This document shows positions 8,300-14,470 of a DNA stretch of 14,955 bases, piece after piece. Position numbers and translations under genes: made by a program. The notes under the pieces were generated by a model. The model saw nothing but the letters and a program-made list of their open reading frames with translations. It ran no database searches and was not told the DNA's origin. Source of the DNA: CABRXV01 sp900754955 (GTDB lineage Bacteria > Actinomycetota > Coriobacteriia > Coriobacteriales > Eggerthellaceae); assembly GCA_902475005.1 (NCBI GenBank), contig CABRXV010000046.1, forward strand, positions 1 through 14,955, read 5' to 3'. The number at the start of each line of letters is the position of its first letter. Position 1 is the stretch's first letter.

Positions 8300-8743
8300 A
8301 TGACCGTTTCCCAGATCAGCGTATTCGCCAACAGCCGCCCGGGGCACATGAACCGGGTGCTCGACCTCTTCGAGGGCGCCGGCGTTTCCGTGCGCGGCTT
8401 CTCCGCCGCCGACACGGGGGAGTACGGCATTCTCCGTTTCATCGTCGATAGGCCCGAGGCGGCCATGGAGGCGCTTAAGGATGCCGGCTGCGCTTGCGTC
8501 GTATCCCCGGTCATCTGCCTGAAGCTCGTCGATACGCCCGGCGAGCTCTCGCGGGTCATGGGCGTGCTCGCCAAATGCGGCATCAACGTGGTCTACAGCT
8601 ATTCCATGATCTCCACCTACATCGTGCTCTCCACAAGCGAGCCGGAGCGCGCCCAGGCGCTTCTGGCCGACGAGCCGGTGGAGCTCATTTCCCAAGAGGA
8701 CATCGCGCGCATCGTCGCCGAGCGCGCTGCGAAGGAGGCGTAA
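8300..8743 (+). CDS. Tandem ACT-domain protein, second copy
   Basis: A 147-aa protein of two ACT domains, one starting ISVFANSRPGHMNRVLDLF (residues 5 on) and one starting VICLKLVDTPGELSRVMGVL. Both have the ligand-loop pattern. The last 20 residues form a charged helix (SQEDIARIVAERAAKEA). The ATG at 8300 follows the iorB stop by one base and has GAGGAGG upstream. The same frame is open further upstream inside iorB, but that extension has no ribosome site and reads as low-complexity shadow. It lies between iorB and paaK, so it probably senses an aromatic amino acid or aryl acid and tunes this operon's enzymes. It is a diverged paralogue of the 3550-3972 protein rather than a recent copy. No DNA-binding or catalytic part is present. 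Confidence 0.88.
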   Translation: MTVSQISVFANSRPGHMNRVLDLFEGAGVSVRGFSAADTGEYGILRFIVDRPEAAMEALKDAGCACVVSPVICLKLVDTPGELSRVMGVLAKCGINVVYSYSMISTYIVLSTSEPERAQALLADEPVELISQEDIARIVAERAAKEA

Positions 8744-8749
8744 GGGCGC

Positions 8750-10135
8750 ATGAGCGAGGCAATGGATTCCATCGACGTGACAAAGAAGGGCGCGGCGCTG
8801 GCCGCCGCCGAGGCGGGACGGTTCGACGCCCTGCCCATTTACAAGCCCGAGATCGAGTGCGCCTCCCGCGAGGACATCCGCGCCCTCCAGCTGGAGAAGC
8901 TGAAAGAGACCGTGGCCTACGCCTACGAGCGCGTGCCCTACTACCGTCAGAAGCTGGACGAGATGGGCGTGGCGCCGAGCGACATCCAGACGCTCGAGGA
9001 CGTGCGCAAGCTCCCCTTCACCGATAAGGCCGTGCTGCGCGAGACCTTCCCCTTTGGCCTGTTCGCGGTGCCGCTGGACGACATCCGCGAGCTGCACTCC
9101 TCGTCGGGTACCACGGGAAAGCCGGTGGTGGTGGGCTACACCGACGACGACATGGACATGTGGAGCGAGTGCATCGCCCGCCTCGTGCAGATGGCCGGCG
9201 TCGTGCCCGGGGACATCGCCCAGATGGCCTTCGGCTACGGCATGTTCACCGGCGGCTTCGGCCTGCACTACGGGCTGCAGCGTCTGGGCTGCGCCATGAT
9301 TCCCGCCGGCTCGGGCAACACCGAGCGCCATATCCAGATGATCGAGGACTACGGCACCACCGTGCTCGTGGCCACGCCTTCCTACGCCATGCACATCTGC
9401 GAGGTGGGGGAGAAGATGGGCTACGATTGGGAGAAGTCGCCTTTGCGCGTGGGCCTTTTCGGCGGCGAGCCCTGCCCGCCGGGCCTGAAAGCCGAGATCG
9501 AGCGGCGCATGCACATCGTCTGCACCGACAACTACGGCCTCACCGAGGTTATGGGGCCGGGGGTGTCCGGCGAGTGTCTGGCCGAGCGCTACCAGCAGCA
9601 CATCGCCGAGGATCATTTCCTGTGGGAGGTCATCGATCCGGAAACCGGCGAGCCGGTGGGCGAGGGCGAGATGGGGGAGCTCGTGCTCACGCCCCTTTGC
9701 AAGCAGGGCATTCCGGTGCTGCGCTACCGCACCCACGACTTGACCGCCGTGCACACCGAGCCCTGCGCCTGCGGTCGTACGCTGGCCCGCATGGACAAGG
9801 TGCGCTCCCGCTCCGACGACATGCTCATCATCCGCGGAACCAACGTGTTCCCCTCGCAGATCGAGGACGTGCTCACGGGCATCGAGGAGGTCACGCCCCA
9901 TTACCATATCATCGTGGAGACCCGCGGCGGCATGGACGCGCTCATCGTGGAGACCGAGCTGCGCCCCGAGGCCTTCCGCGACTCCTTCGAGGCCATGGAC
10001 GCCCTGCGCGCCCGAATCGCCGAGAAGCTCAAGGGCACGCTGCTCGTGGCGCCGGAGGTGCGCCTGGTGGAACCCGGCGGCATCGAGCGCGCCATCGGCA
10101 AGGCCAAGCACGTCGACGACCGGCGCGAGAAGTAG
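8750..10135 (+). CDS. paaK: Phenylacetate-CoA ligase (AMP-forming), copy 2
   Basis: The second aryl-acetate CoA ligase in the window, last in the iorA-iorB-ACT-paaK set. It is 461 aa because about 28 residues (MSEAMDSIDVTKKGAALA onward) precede the usual YxPEIE start. The ATG at 8750 has AAGGAGG eleven bases upstream, and no other start is better placed. Motifs match copy 1: SSGTTG (118-123), DNYGLTEVMGPG, C-A-CGR, IIRGTNVFPSQIE and the C-terminal IGKAKH with the catalytic-type lysine. By eye the two ligases agree at roughly half of aligned positions, so they are old paralogues that may prefer different aryl acids. Beside IorAB it could activate free aryl-acetate for reductive carboxylation. 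In reverse it would release aryl-acetate from IOR product. Leu codons are mostly CTG and Ala codons mostly GCC, unlike copy 1. Confidence 0.93.
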   Translation: MSEAMDSIDVTKKGAALAAAEAGRFDALPIYKPEIECASREDIRALQLEKLKETVAYAYERVPYYRQKLDEMGVAPSDIQTLEDVRKLPFTDKAVLRETFPFGLFAVPLDDIRELHSSSGTTGKPVVVGYTDDDMDMWSECIARLVQMAGVVPGDIAQMAFGYGMFTGGFGLHYGLQRLGCAMIPAGSGNTERHIQMIEDYGTTVLVATPSYAMHICEVGEKMGYDWEKSPLRVGLFGGEPCPPGLKAEIERRMHIVCTDNYGLTEVMGPGVSGECLAERYQQHIAEDHFLWEVIDPETGEPVGEGEMGELVLTPLCKQGIPVLRYRTHDLTAVHTEPCACGRTLARMDKVRSRSDDMLIIRGTNVFPSQIEDVLTGIEEVTPHYHIIVETRGGMDALIVETELRPEAFRDSFEAMDALRARIAEKLKGTLLVAPEVRLVEPGGIERAIGKAKHVDDRREK

Positions 10136-10173
10136 CCCGGTTTTAAGACTGCGCCGGAAAGGTTTCATTGGCT

Positions 10174-11127
10174 ATGACGGAAAGCGGAGCGACAGAGGCG
10201 ACACCCGTTGTCGGCCGCTTCGCGCCGTCGCCGACCGGGCGCATGCACGCGGGCAACATCTACGCAGCGCTCATCGCATGGCTCGTGGCGAAGTCCCAGG
10301 GCGGGCATATGGTGCTGCGCATCGAGGATCTCGACCGCGAGCGCTCGAAGGGCGTCTACATCGACCAGATCCAGCGTGATTTCGAGGCCCTGGGACTCTT
10401 CTGGGACGAGGGGCCGTACTTCCAACATGATCGCGACGAGGCCTATGCCGAGGCATTCGGGCGCCTTGAAGCCCGGGGGCTTTTGTACCCGTGCTTCTGC
10501 ACGCGGGCCGACCTTCACGCCGCCTCGGCGCCCCACCGGGGCGAGAAGCTCGTCTATGCCGGCACCTGCCGCCATCTGTCGGCCGAGGAGGTGGAGGCGC
10601 GCCGGGCAGCGGGGCGCACGCCAGGCTGGAGAGTTGCCGTGGACGGCCGCACGATCGCTTTCGAAGACCTCGTTCAGGGATCCTACGCGCAAAAGCTCGA
10701 CCGCGACTGCGGCGACTTCCTCATACGCCGCTCCGACGGCGCGTTCGCCTATCAGCTGGCAGTGGTGGTGGACGATGCCGCCCAGGGCGTCAATTCAGTC
10801 GTGCGTGGCGTCGATCTGCTTTGCTCCACGCCGCAGCAGCGCTACCTCCAGGATCTTCTCGGGCTGCCGCACCCCGCCTATGCGCACGTTCCGCTGCTCG
10901 TAGCCGAGCAGAACCGGCGTCTCTCGAAACGCGATCGGGACGCGGCCTTAGACGAGCTGCTGGCCCGGTTCGGAAGTCCGCGAGCCGTCATCGGACATAT
11001 CGCGGCGGTGGCGGGGCTTGTTCCCGAAGAGGCGCCGGCGACGCCGGAAGAGCTGCTGAAGGACTTCTCGCTGGAGCGTTTTCGCGACGGACTGCCCGAT
11101 CTCGTGCAGATTCCCTGGCGCTCCTAA
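10174..11127 (+). CDS. gluQ: Glutamyl-queuosine tRNA(Asp) synthetase
   Basis: A GluRS paralogue that attaches glutamate to queuosine at position 34 of tRNA-Asp. At about 317 aa it has the catalytic core and lacks the anticodon-binding domain of true GluRS. It shows RFAPSPTGRMHAGN, the HIGH-like motif (HAGN, residues 25-28), followed by RIEDLD. The GluQ zinc site is C107-F-C109 with Y128-A-G-T-C132. The KMSKS-like RRLSKRD lies at about 248-254. The start is uncertain: ATG 10174 has AAAGG 11 bases upstream, while TTG 10168, two codons earlier, has it at the better five-base distance. The gene begins 38 bases after paaK with no clear promoter between. Its TAA shares bases with the menA TAG on the other strand. 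It implies that the host makes or takes up queuine. Confidence 0.9.
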   Translation: MTESGATEATPVVGRFAPSPTGRMHAGNIYAALIAWLVAKSQGGHMVLRIEDLDRERSKGVYIDQIQRDFEALGLFWDEGPYFQHDRDEAYAEAFGRLEARGLLYPCFCTRADLHAASAPHRGEKLVYAGTCRHLSAEEVEARRAAGRTPGWRVAVDGRTIAFEDLVQGSYAQKLDRDCGDFLIRRSDGAFAYQLAVVVDDAAQGVNSVVRGVDLLCSTPQQRYLQDLLGLPHPAYAHVPLLVAEQNRRLSKRDRDAALDELLARFGSPRAVIGHIAAVAGLVPEEAPATPEELLKDFSLERFRDGLPDLVQIPWRS

Positions 11128-12053
11128 AGCAGGAGGGAGGCGGCGTAGAATGCGCCCAGAGCCACGTTCACGCTGCAGATCTGGCCCATGGCGCCGATGC
11201 GCGTGGGCGCCGCGAGCGGATTTTTCCACAGGCCCATCATGAGGGGGTAGCAGCCGAGCGCCAAGAAGGGGAGCACGACGATGCCCCGGGGGAACCAAAT
11301 GCCGACGATGGCGAGGATGGCGAGAACCCAAACGACCATGAGGGCATGGTAGAGGGCGCGCGCCCTTTCGCGGCCCAGCAGCACCGGCAGCGTGCGGCGG
11401 GAGGCCTCGATGTCCTTCTCGATATCGCAGGTGTTGTTCGTCATCATGATGAGGCCCACGCCGATGATCGTGGGCGTGGCCCAAAGGAGCGCCATGAACG
11501 TGAACGTGCCCGAGAGTACCTGGTAGCTTGCCAGCGGAATAAGACCGCCCATAACGATGCCGCTCACCGCCTCGCCGACGGGAAGGTAGGAGAGAGGCGT
11601 CTTGCCTCCGGAGTACATCACGACGATGACGGCTCCGATAAGCGCGATGACGAGGGGGACAGGACCCGCTTTCCAAATAACGTACAGGCCGAGCAGGAAG
11701 GCCACGGTCAGAAAGCCGATGGCCAGCCCGAGGGCCGAGCGCGGATTGACGTCGTTGTAGACGAGCACCGAGTCTGAGGCCTCCACGTTGTCCTCGGCTG
11801 TATCGGTTCCCTTGATGAAGTCGAAGTAGTCGTTGAAGGTGTTCACGGACGCCTGCATGAGGATGCAGATGAGGAGCAGAAGCCACGCCATGCCCACGTC
11901 CAGCGACCCGGTGTTGGCCAAGGCGCAGGCGGCGGCCACGAGCACGGGCATGATGGCCGCCGGCCAGGTATGGGGCGCGGCCAGTTGAAGAGCGAGGCGA
12001 GGGGAGAGGGGAGTCGTCGCTCCCCCGCTGTTCGTTTTTGTATGGGAACCCAT
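11124..12053 (-). CDS. menA: 1,4-dihydroxy-2-naphthoate polyprenyltransferase
   Basis: An integral membrane prenyltransferase of the UbiA superfamily that joins a polyprenyl chain to 1,4-dihydroxy-2-naphthoate and gives demethylmenaquinone, the anaerobic respiratory quinone precursor. The 309-aa form is of normal length and rich in membrane helices. The first Asp motif is N74-D-Y-F-D78. The second is D210-IEK-D214, in the MenA-like context NNTCDIEKDIEASRRTLPV. An ATG at 12101 and a longer frame to 12137 exist, but these overlap a TATAAT box and a terminator hairpin and lack ribosome sites. The ATG at 12053 sits about 40 bases after the expected transcription start with an AAGAGAAA tract nearby, so it is preferred. 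The gene converges on gluQ and the two stops overlap by four bases. UbiA enzymes differ in acceptor, but the MenA-type motif context is clear. Confidence 0.9.
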   Translation of the reverse strand: MGSHTKTNSGGATTPLSPRLALQLAAPHTWPAAIMPVLVAAACALANTGSLDVGMAWLLLLICILMQASVNTFNDYFDFIKGTDTAEDNVEASDSVLVYNDVNPRSALGLAIGFLTVAFLLGLYVIWKAGPVPLVIALIGAVIVVMYSGGKTPLSYLPVGEAVSGIVMGGLIPLASYQVLSGTFTFMALLWATPTIIGVGLIMMTNNTCDIEKDIEASRRTLPVLLGRERARALYHALMVVWVLAILAIVGIWFPRGIVVLPFLALGCYPLMMGLWKNPLAAPTRIGAMGQICSVNVALGAFYAASLLL

Positions 12054-12099
12054 GTTCGATTTCTCTTTTCGTCGCGAGAAGCATTGTCGATTACCTGGC

Positions 12100-12105
12100 A
12101 TTATA
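12100..12105 (-). promoter_or_regulatory. Candidate -10 element for menA
   Basis: On the minus strand this is a perfect TATAAT, rare in such GC-rich DNA, just past the hairpin at 12109-12135 and 47 bases before the menA ATG. No good -35 hexamer is seen 16-18 bases upstream, where the hairpin lies. The site would set transcription start near 12093 and excludes the ATG at 12101 as the menA start. Confidence 0.45.
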
Positions 12106-12108
12106 GAA

Positions 12109-12135
12109 GAAGGGCGCCCCAATGGAGCGCCCTTC
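12109..12135 (-). terminator. Rho-independent-type terminator after the lipoprotein gene
   Basis: The arms GAAGGGCGC and GCGCCCTTC form a perfect 9-bp GC-rich stem. A CC/GG pair inside can extend it after a mismatch. On the minus strand the stem is followed by TTCTATAAT, a short, imperfect T tract. It lies 26 bases after the lipoprotein stop, so it ends the upstream minus-strand transcript before menA. The T tract on the plus side is absent, so it probably works in one direction. Confidence 0.65.
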
Positions 12136-12161
12136 AAAGGGTTTGCGCGTTGACGGCGCGT

Positions 12162-12761
12162 TTAGTTGGTCATCAGCGCGGCCGCGATGTCGCCCGAGGT
12201 GGACGAGGCCGGCTCCCAGGTTCCGTCGACCTTGGTGTAGGTGATGGTGATGGGCTGGGTGGCCGCCAGCTCGACGCCGTCGAGGGAGCCGATGACGATC
12301 TCGCCGATCTTCTGGTTGATCTCGTCGTTGGAGAGAGCGGCAAGAGCATCGGGATCGGCGGTGACCTCGTCCACGGCCGTCTGCAGCGCCTGCAGGTAGC
12401 CGGTATAGCTCTTGCAAGTAAGGGTGATCTGGGCCGTGGCGCTGTCGCCGTCGACATTGATCGAGTCGATCGCGTAATCGAAGCCGCTCAGGTAGGACTT
12501 CATGAACTCGACGCCGTCGATGCCGTAGACCGAAAGCTGGCTCATGTCGATGGACTCGGAGAACTCGTTGACGAACGCGTCGTCGATGTTTTTGATGCTG
12601 TCCAGTTCGGACGCGAGCGATGCGCGGATGGCGTCTTCATCGCTCGTGCCGCCCGAGCAACCGGCCAACCCGACCATTCCAATGGAAAGCGTCAAAAGAG
12701 CAGCGAGAACCACTAGAAAACCCTGTATAGTTGATCGTGATTTCGATTTTACATAATCCAT
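12162..12761 (-). CDS. Secreted lipoprotein of unknown function
   Basis: A 199-aa lipoprotein precursor. The N-terminus is basic (VKSKSRS), then a hydrophobic core at about residues 11-31, then the lipobox L32-A-G-C35. After Cys35 comes a Ser/Gly/Thr linker and an acidic, cystatin- or NTF2-like alpha/beta domain: DEDAIRASLASELDSIKN, SVYGIDGVEFMKSYLSGFDY, then alternating strands to the end. It resembles the small DUF5105-like lipoproteins common in Coriobacteriia, but this is from memory and not verified. The ATG at 12761 has GAAAGG eight bases upstream; a frame opening at 12812 would add 17 residues without a ribosome site. It follows the two-helix membrane gene by 72 bases, where TAAAAT (minus, 12816-12811) is a weak -10 candidate. 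The hairpin at 12109-12135 ends the transcript. Function not recognised. Confidence 0.8.
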   Translation of the reverse strand: MDYVKSKSRSTIQGFLVVLAALLTLSIGMVGLAGCSGGTSDEDAIRASLASELDSIKNIDDAFVNEFSESIDMSQLSVYGIDGVEFMKSYLSGFDYAIDSINVDGDSATAQITLTCKSYTGYLQALQTAVDEVTADPDALAALSNDEINQKIGEIVIGSLDGVELAATQPITITYTKVDGTWEPASSTSGDIAAALMTN

Positions 12762-12833
12762 ATTATCAGCCTTTCTTGTCAATCTTTTCAGAAGCCCTCC
12801 AACTTGAAACATTTTACCGTATATGGAAGGTGT

Positions 12834-13343
12834 TTAGCCCCAGGCATTGCCGCTGCCGCCGGATGGCTGCGCGGTGATGGTGGCGCCCTCGCCGAGGATC
12901 GAGGTGAAGTCTCCCGTTTGCATGGCCTCCATGAGCACGGGCATCATGAGCGCGATGCCGACGATGTTGACGATGAGCGCAATGGCGCTGATGGCGAGAC
13001 CCCAGATAAGCGTCTGGCGTACCGTGGCGGCATAGACCTTCTGGCGACCATCGACATCGTCTATCACGTGCTTGATCTTAACGAAGCCGACAATGGCGCA
13101 GACGAGGCCCACCGTGCTCAGCATCACGCCGCCGATGATGAAGGAGACTGGACCTGCAATGGCGGCTACCGTCGAGAGCGTGCGGGCGGATTTCAGGTCG
13201 GCGTCGATGAGCGCCCGTCTCTGATCCTGCGAGGGCTCCGTCGACGGCTCGGGTCGCTGGGGATTTTCGGGAGTCGTCTCCGGAGCTCCCAGCTGCTGGG
13301 GCTCGGGCGTTTCTTCGGGTTTCGAATCGCGGTGATCGGTCAT
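12834..13343 (-). CDS. Small membrane protein with Pro/Glu-rich N-terminus (DUF4190-like)
   Basis: A 169-aa protein. Residues 1-42 are Pro/Glu/Ser-rich and look disordered (PEETPEPQQLG). A long hydrophobic stretch at about residues 57-89 could be one long helix or two short ones (AGPVSFIIGG, TVGLVCAIVGF). A second lies at about 112-136 (LIWGLAISAIALIVNIVGIAL). The order resembles DUF4190-type proteins, Gly-rich membrane hairpins of unknown role. The ATG at 13343 has AAAGAG eight bases upstream; the GTG at 13352, three codons earlier, is too close to any ribosome site. The gene begins 14 bases after dut and is probably cotranscribed with nrdR and dut. No enzymatic motif is seen, so its role is unknown. 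Confidence 0.78.
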   Translation of the reverse strand: MTDHRDSKPEETPEPQQLGAPETTPENPQRPEPSTEPSQDQRRALIDADLKSARTLSTVAAIAGPVSFIIGGVMLSTVGLVCAIVGFVKIKHVIDDVDGRQKVYAATVRQTLIWGLAISAIALIVNIVGIALMMPVLMEAMQTGDFTSILGEGATITAQPSGGSGNAWG

Positions 13344-13357
13344 AAAGGACACTCTTT

Positions 13358-13792
13358 CTAGGAAAGGCCGCTGCTTCCGAAGCCCTGCGCTCCGCGCGAG
13401 CTCTCGGGAAGCTCATAAGTGTTATGTAAAGTAATGGTGGGGGTAGCGATGATCACGAGTTGGGCGATGCGCTCGCCCTTTTCGTAATTGAACACCTCCG
13501 TTGGATCGAGATTGATGAGCGGCACCTTGATCTCCCCCCGGTAGCCGCTGTCTATGAGGCCCGGGGCGTTCACGATGGAGATGCCCTGTCGTGCCGCCAG
13601 GCCGCTTCGGGGAATGATGAGCCCCGCATAGCCCTCGGGAACGGCCAAGGCGATACCGCAGGGCACGAGTGCCCGCTCGAAGGGCAAAAGCGTGCCGCCC
13701 TCGGCGGCGCGCAAATCGAGACCCGCATCGCCCGGACGGGCGTAGGCGGGCGCTTCCAGGGTCTCGTCGAGCTGCTTGAAAAGAACGTCCAT
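13358..13792 (-). CDS. dut: dUTP pyrophosphatase (trimeric dUTPase)
   Basis: Hydrolyses dUTP to dUMP and PPi, keeping uracil out of DNA and supplying the dTMP precursor. At 144 aa it is of standard homotrimer length, and all five family motifs are present: PGDAGLDL (20-27), PRSGLA (61-66), GLIDSGYRGE (78-87, catalytic Asp81 and Tyr84 of the uracil pocket), ERIAQLVI, and RGAQGFGSSG (133-142), whose Phe138 stacks on the base. It starts three bases after the nrdR stop with only a weak ribosome site, so translation is likely coupled to nrdR. Grouping with the ribonucleotide-reductase repressor and with lexA places it in a DNA-precursor and DNA-damage neighbourhood. Confidence 0.96.
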   Translation of the reverse strand: MDVLFKQLDETLEAPAYARPGDAGLDLRAAEGGTLLPFERALVPCGIALAVPEGYAGLIIPRSGLAARQGISIVNAPGLIDSGYRGEIKVPLINLDPTEVFNYEKGERIAQLVIIATPTITLHNTYELPESSRGAQGFGSSGLS

Positions 13793-13795
13793 GGA

Positions 13796-14242
13796 TCAGC
13801 CCAGCTCTTTCAGGGCCTCGGAGAACTCCTCCACATTCTGGAAATCCTTGTAGACGCTGGCGAAGCGAATATAGGCAACGTCATCCAGAGTGGCCAGACG
13901 GGCCAGTACCAAATCGCCCAAATCGCGCGATTTGATCTCGTTGCGCTGACTCGATCGCAATTCCGCCTCGATGCTCGTGATGAGTCCGTCGATCTTCTCG
14001 GGCGTGATGGGACGTTTCGCGCAGGCAATGAGCAATCCTCGCATGAGCTTCTCGCGGTTGAAGACCTCCGATGAACCGTCGGCCTTGATGACGAGAATGG
14101 GATTTTCGGCGAGCCGCTCGTAGGTGGTGAATCGCGTGCCGCACTGCAGGCATTCGCGACGGCGCCGGATAGAGGCGCCGTCGTCGGCCGATCGCGAGTC
14201 GACGACTTTCGATTCCTGGTAGCCACAGGAAGGACAGCGCAT
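13796..14242 (-). CDS. nrdR: Transcriptional repressor NrdR
   Basis: The ATP/dATP-sensing repressor of ribonucleotide-reductase genes. It has the standard length (148 aa) and layout: an N-terminal zinc ribbon with C3-P-S-C6 and C31-L-Q-C34, the conserved RRRREC helix, then an ATP-cone domain (about residues 49-139, with VIKADGSSEVFNREKLMRGL). A strong AAGGAG lies about seven bases before the ATG. The gene leads dut and two membrane or lipoprotein genes on the minus strand. Upstream is a 21-bp palindrome overlapping a TATGAT -10-like element. In other actinobacteria nrdR and lexA are close neighbours, with the SOS gene divS or Rv2719c between them in Corynebacterium and Mycobacterium. Here that place is held by the micro-ORF at 14352-14423. 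Confidence 0.97.
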   Translation of the reverse strand: MRCPSCGYQESKVVDSRSADDGASIRRRRECLQCGTRFTTYERLAENPILVIKADGSSEVFNREKLMRGLLIACAKRPITPEKIDGLITSIEAELRSSQRNEIKSRDLGDLVLARLATLDDVAYIRFASVYKDFQNVEEFSEALKELG

Positions 14243-14260
14243 AGGTTCTCCTTCTCACTT

Positions 14261-14281
14261 TGATAAGTTGATTGCTTATCA
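14261..14281. promoter_or_regulatory. 21-bp palindrome overlapping the nrdR -10 candidate
   Basis: TGATAAG-N7-CTTATCA is a perfect 7-bp inverted repeat with a 7-base spacer, 19 bases before the nrdR ATG. On the minus strand a TATGAT (14283-14278, one mismatch to TATAAT) overlaps its first arm. A dimeric repressor bound here would cover the -10. It does not match the LexA box or the NrdR box as known, so the binding protein is unknown. It could also form a small RNA hairpin. Confidence 0.5.
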
Positions 14282-14351
14282 TACCCTATCAGACCTAGCG
14301 CGCTCCCCTCTTCAAAACATTGCTACCTTCACGACACCCGCCCTCGACGCT

Positions 14352-14423
14352 CTAGGCGAAGAAGATGAGGAATGACGCGATGGTGCTGAGCGTGAAGGCT
14401 ATGGAAAATTCGATGCGTGCCAT
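14352..14423 (-). CDS. Unlisted 23-aa hydrophobic micropeptide, divergent from lexA
   Basis: A minus-strand ORF of 23 codons ending in TAG. It starts MARIEFSIAF (residues 1-10) and ends ASFLIFFA (16-23), so it is almost one hydrophobic helix with a short polar, mildly basic start. An AGGAG ribosome site lies six bases before the ATG, followed by an A-run, a strong initiation signal. A promoter TTGACG-N17-TATTAT (minus, 14494-14466) with two LexA boxes lies about 40 bases upstream, so SOS-controlled transcription is predicted. No terminator is seen before nrdR. By position it replaces divS or Rv2719c, and by size and form it recalls SidA (29 aa, Caulobacter division inhibitor) and TisB (29 aa, E. 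coli SOS toxin); there is no claimed sequence homology. Function is inferred: an SOS-induced membrane peptide affecting division or membrane potential. It could instead be a leader peptide. Confidence 0.6.
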   Translation of the reverse strand: MARIEFSIAFTLSTIASFLIFFA

Positions 14424-14440
14424 TTTTTACTCCTGACCTC

Positions 14441-14470
14441 TTGCGTAGAACCTTTGTTCGCAGTTATAAT
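14441..14470 (+). promoter_or_regulatory. lexA promoter
   Basis: TATAAT at 14465-14470 is a perfect -10. TTGCGT at 14441-14446 is a weak -35 at 18-base spacing. Start would fall near 14477, inside LexA box 2, leaving a leader of about 60 bases before the lexA ATG. LexA box 1 fills the spacer, so lexA is probably autorepressed. Confidence 0.75.
14448..14459. promoter_or_regulatory. LexA (SOS) box 1
   Basis: GAAC-CTTT-GTTC fits the Gram-positive LexA box core GAAC-N4-GTTC exactly. It lies in the spacer of the lexA promoter and close to the expected start of the divergent transcript. With two flanking bases it forms one arm (14448-14461) of the large inverted repeat. Confidence 0.88.

Noticed and set aside
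8273..10168. 631-codon minus-strand ORF opposite paaK copy 2
   Set aside because: It is a GC-rich antisense shadow: His/Ala/Arg/Gly-rich, no recognisable domain, while the plus strand encodes a complete PaaK with all motifs.
10491..11777. 428-codon plus-strand ORF spanning the gluQ end and menA
   Set aside because: It runs across two confirmed genes on opposite strands and encodes low-complexity Arg/Gly/His/Asp-rich sequence.
12054..12137. Longer menA start, up to 28 extra residues
   Set aside because: The extension passes through the terminator hairpin and the TATAAT box and has no ribosome site.
12771..12783. Perfect TTGACA on the minus strand before the lipoprotein gene
   Set aside because: No -10 lies at 16-18 bases; the expected place is inside the coding sequence, so it is probably chance.
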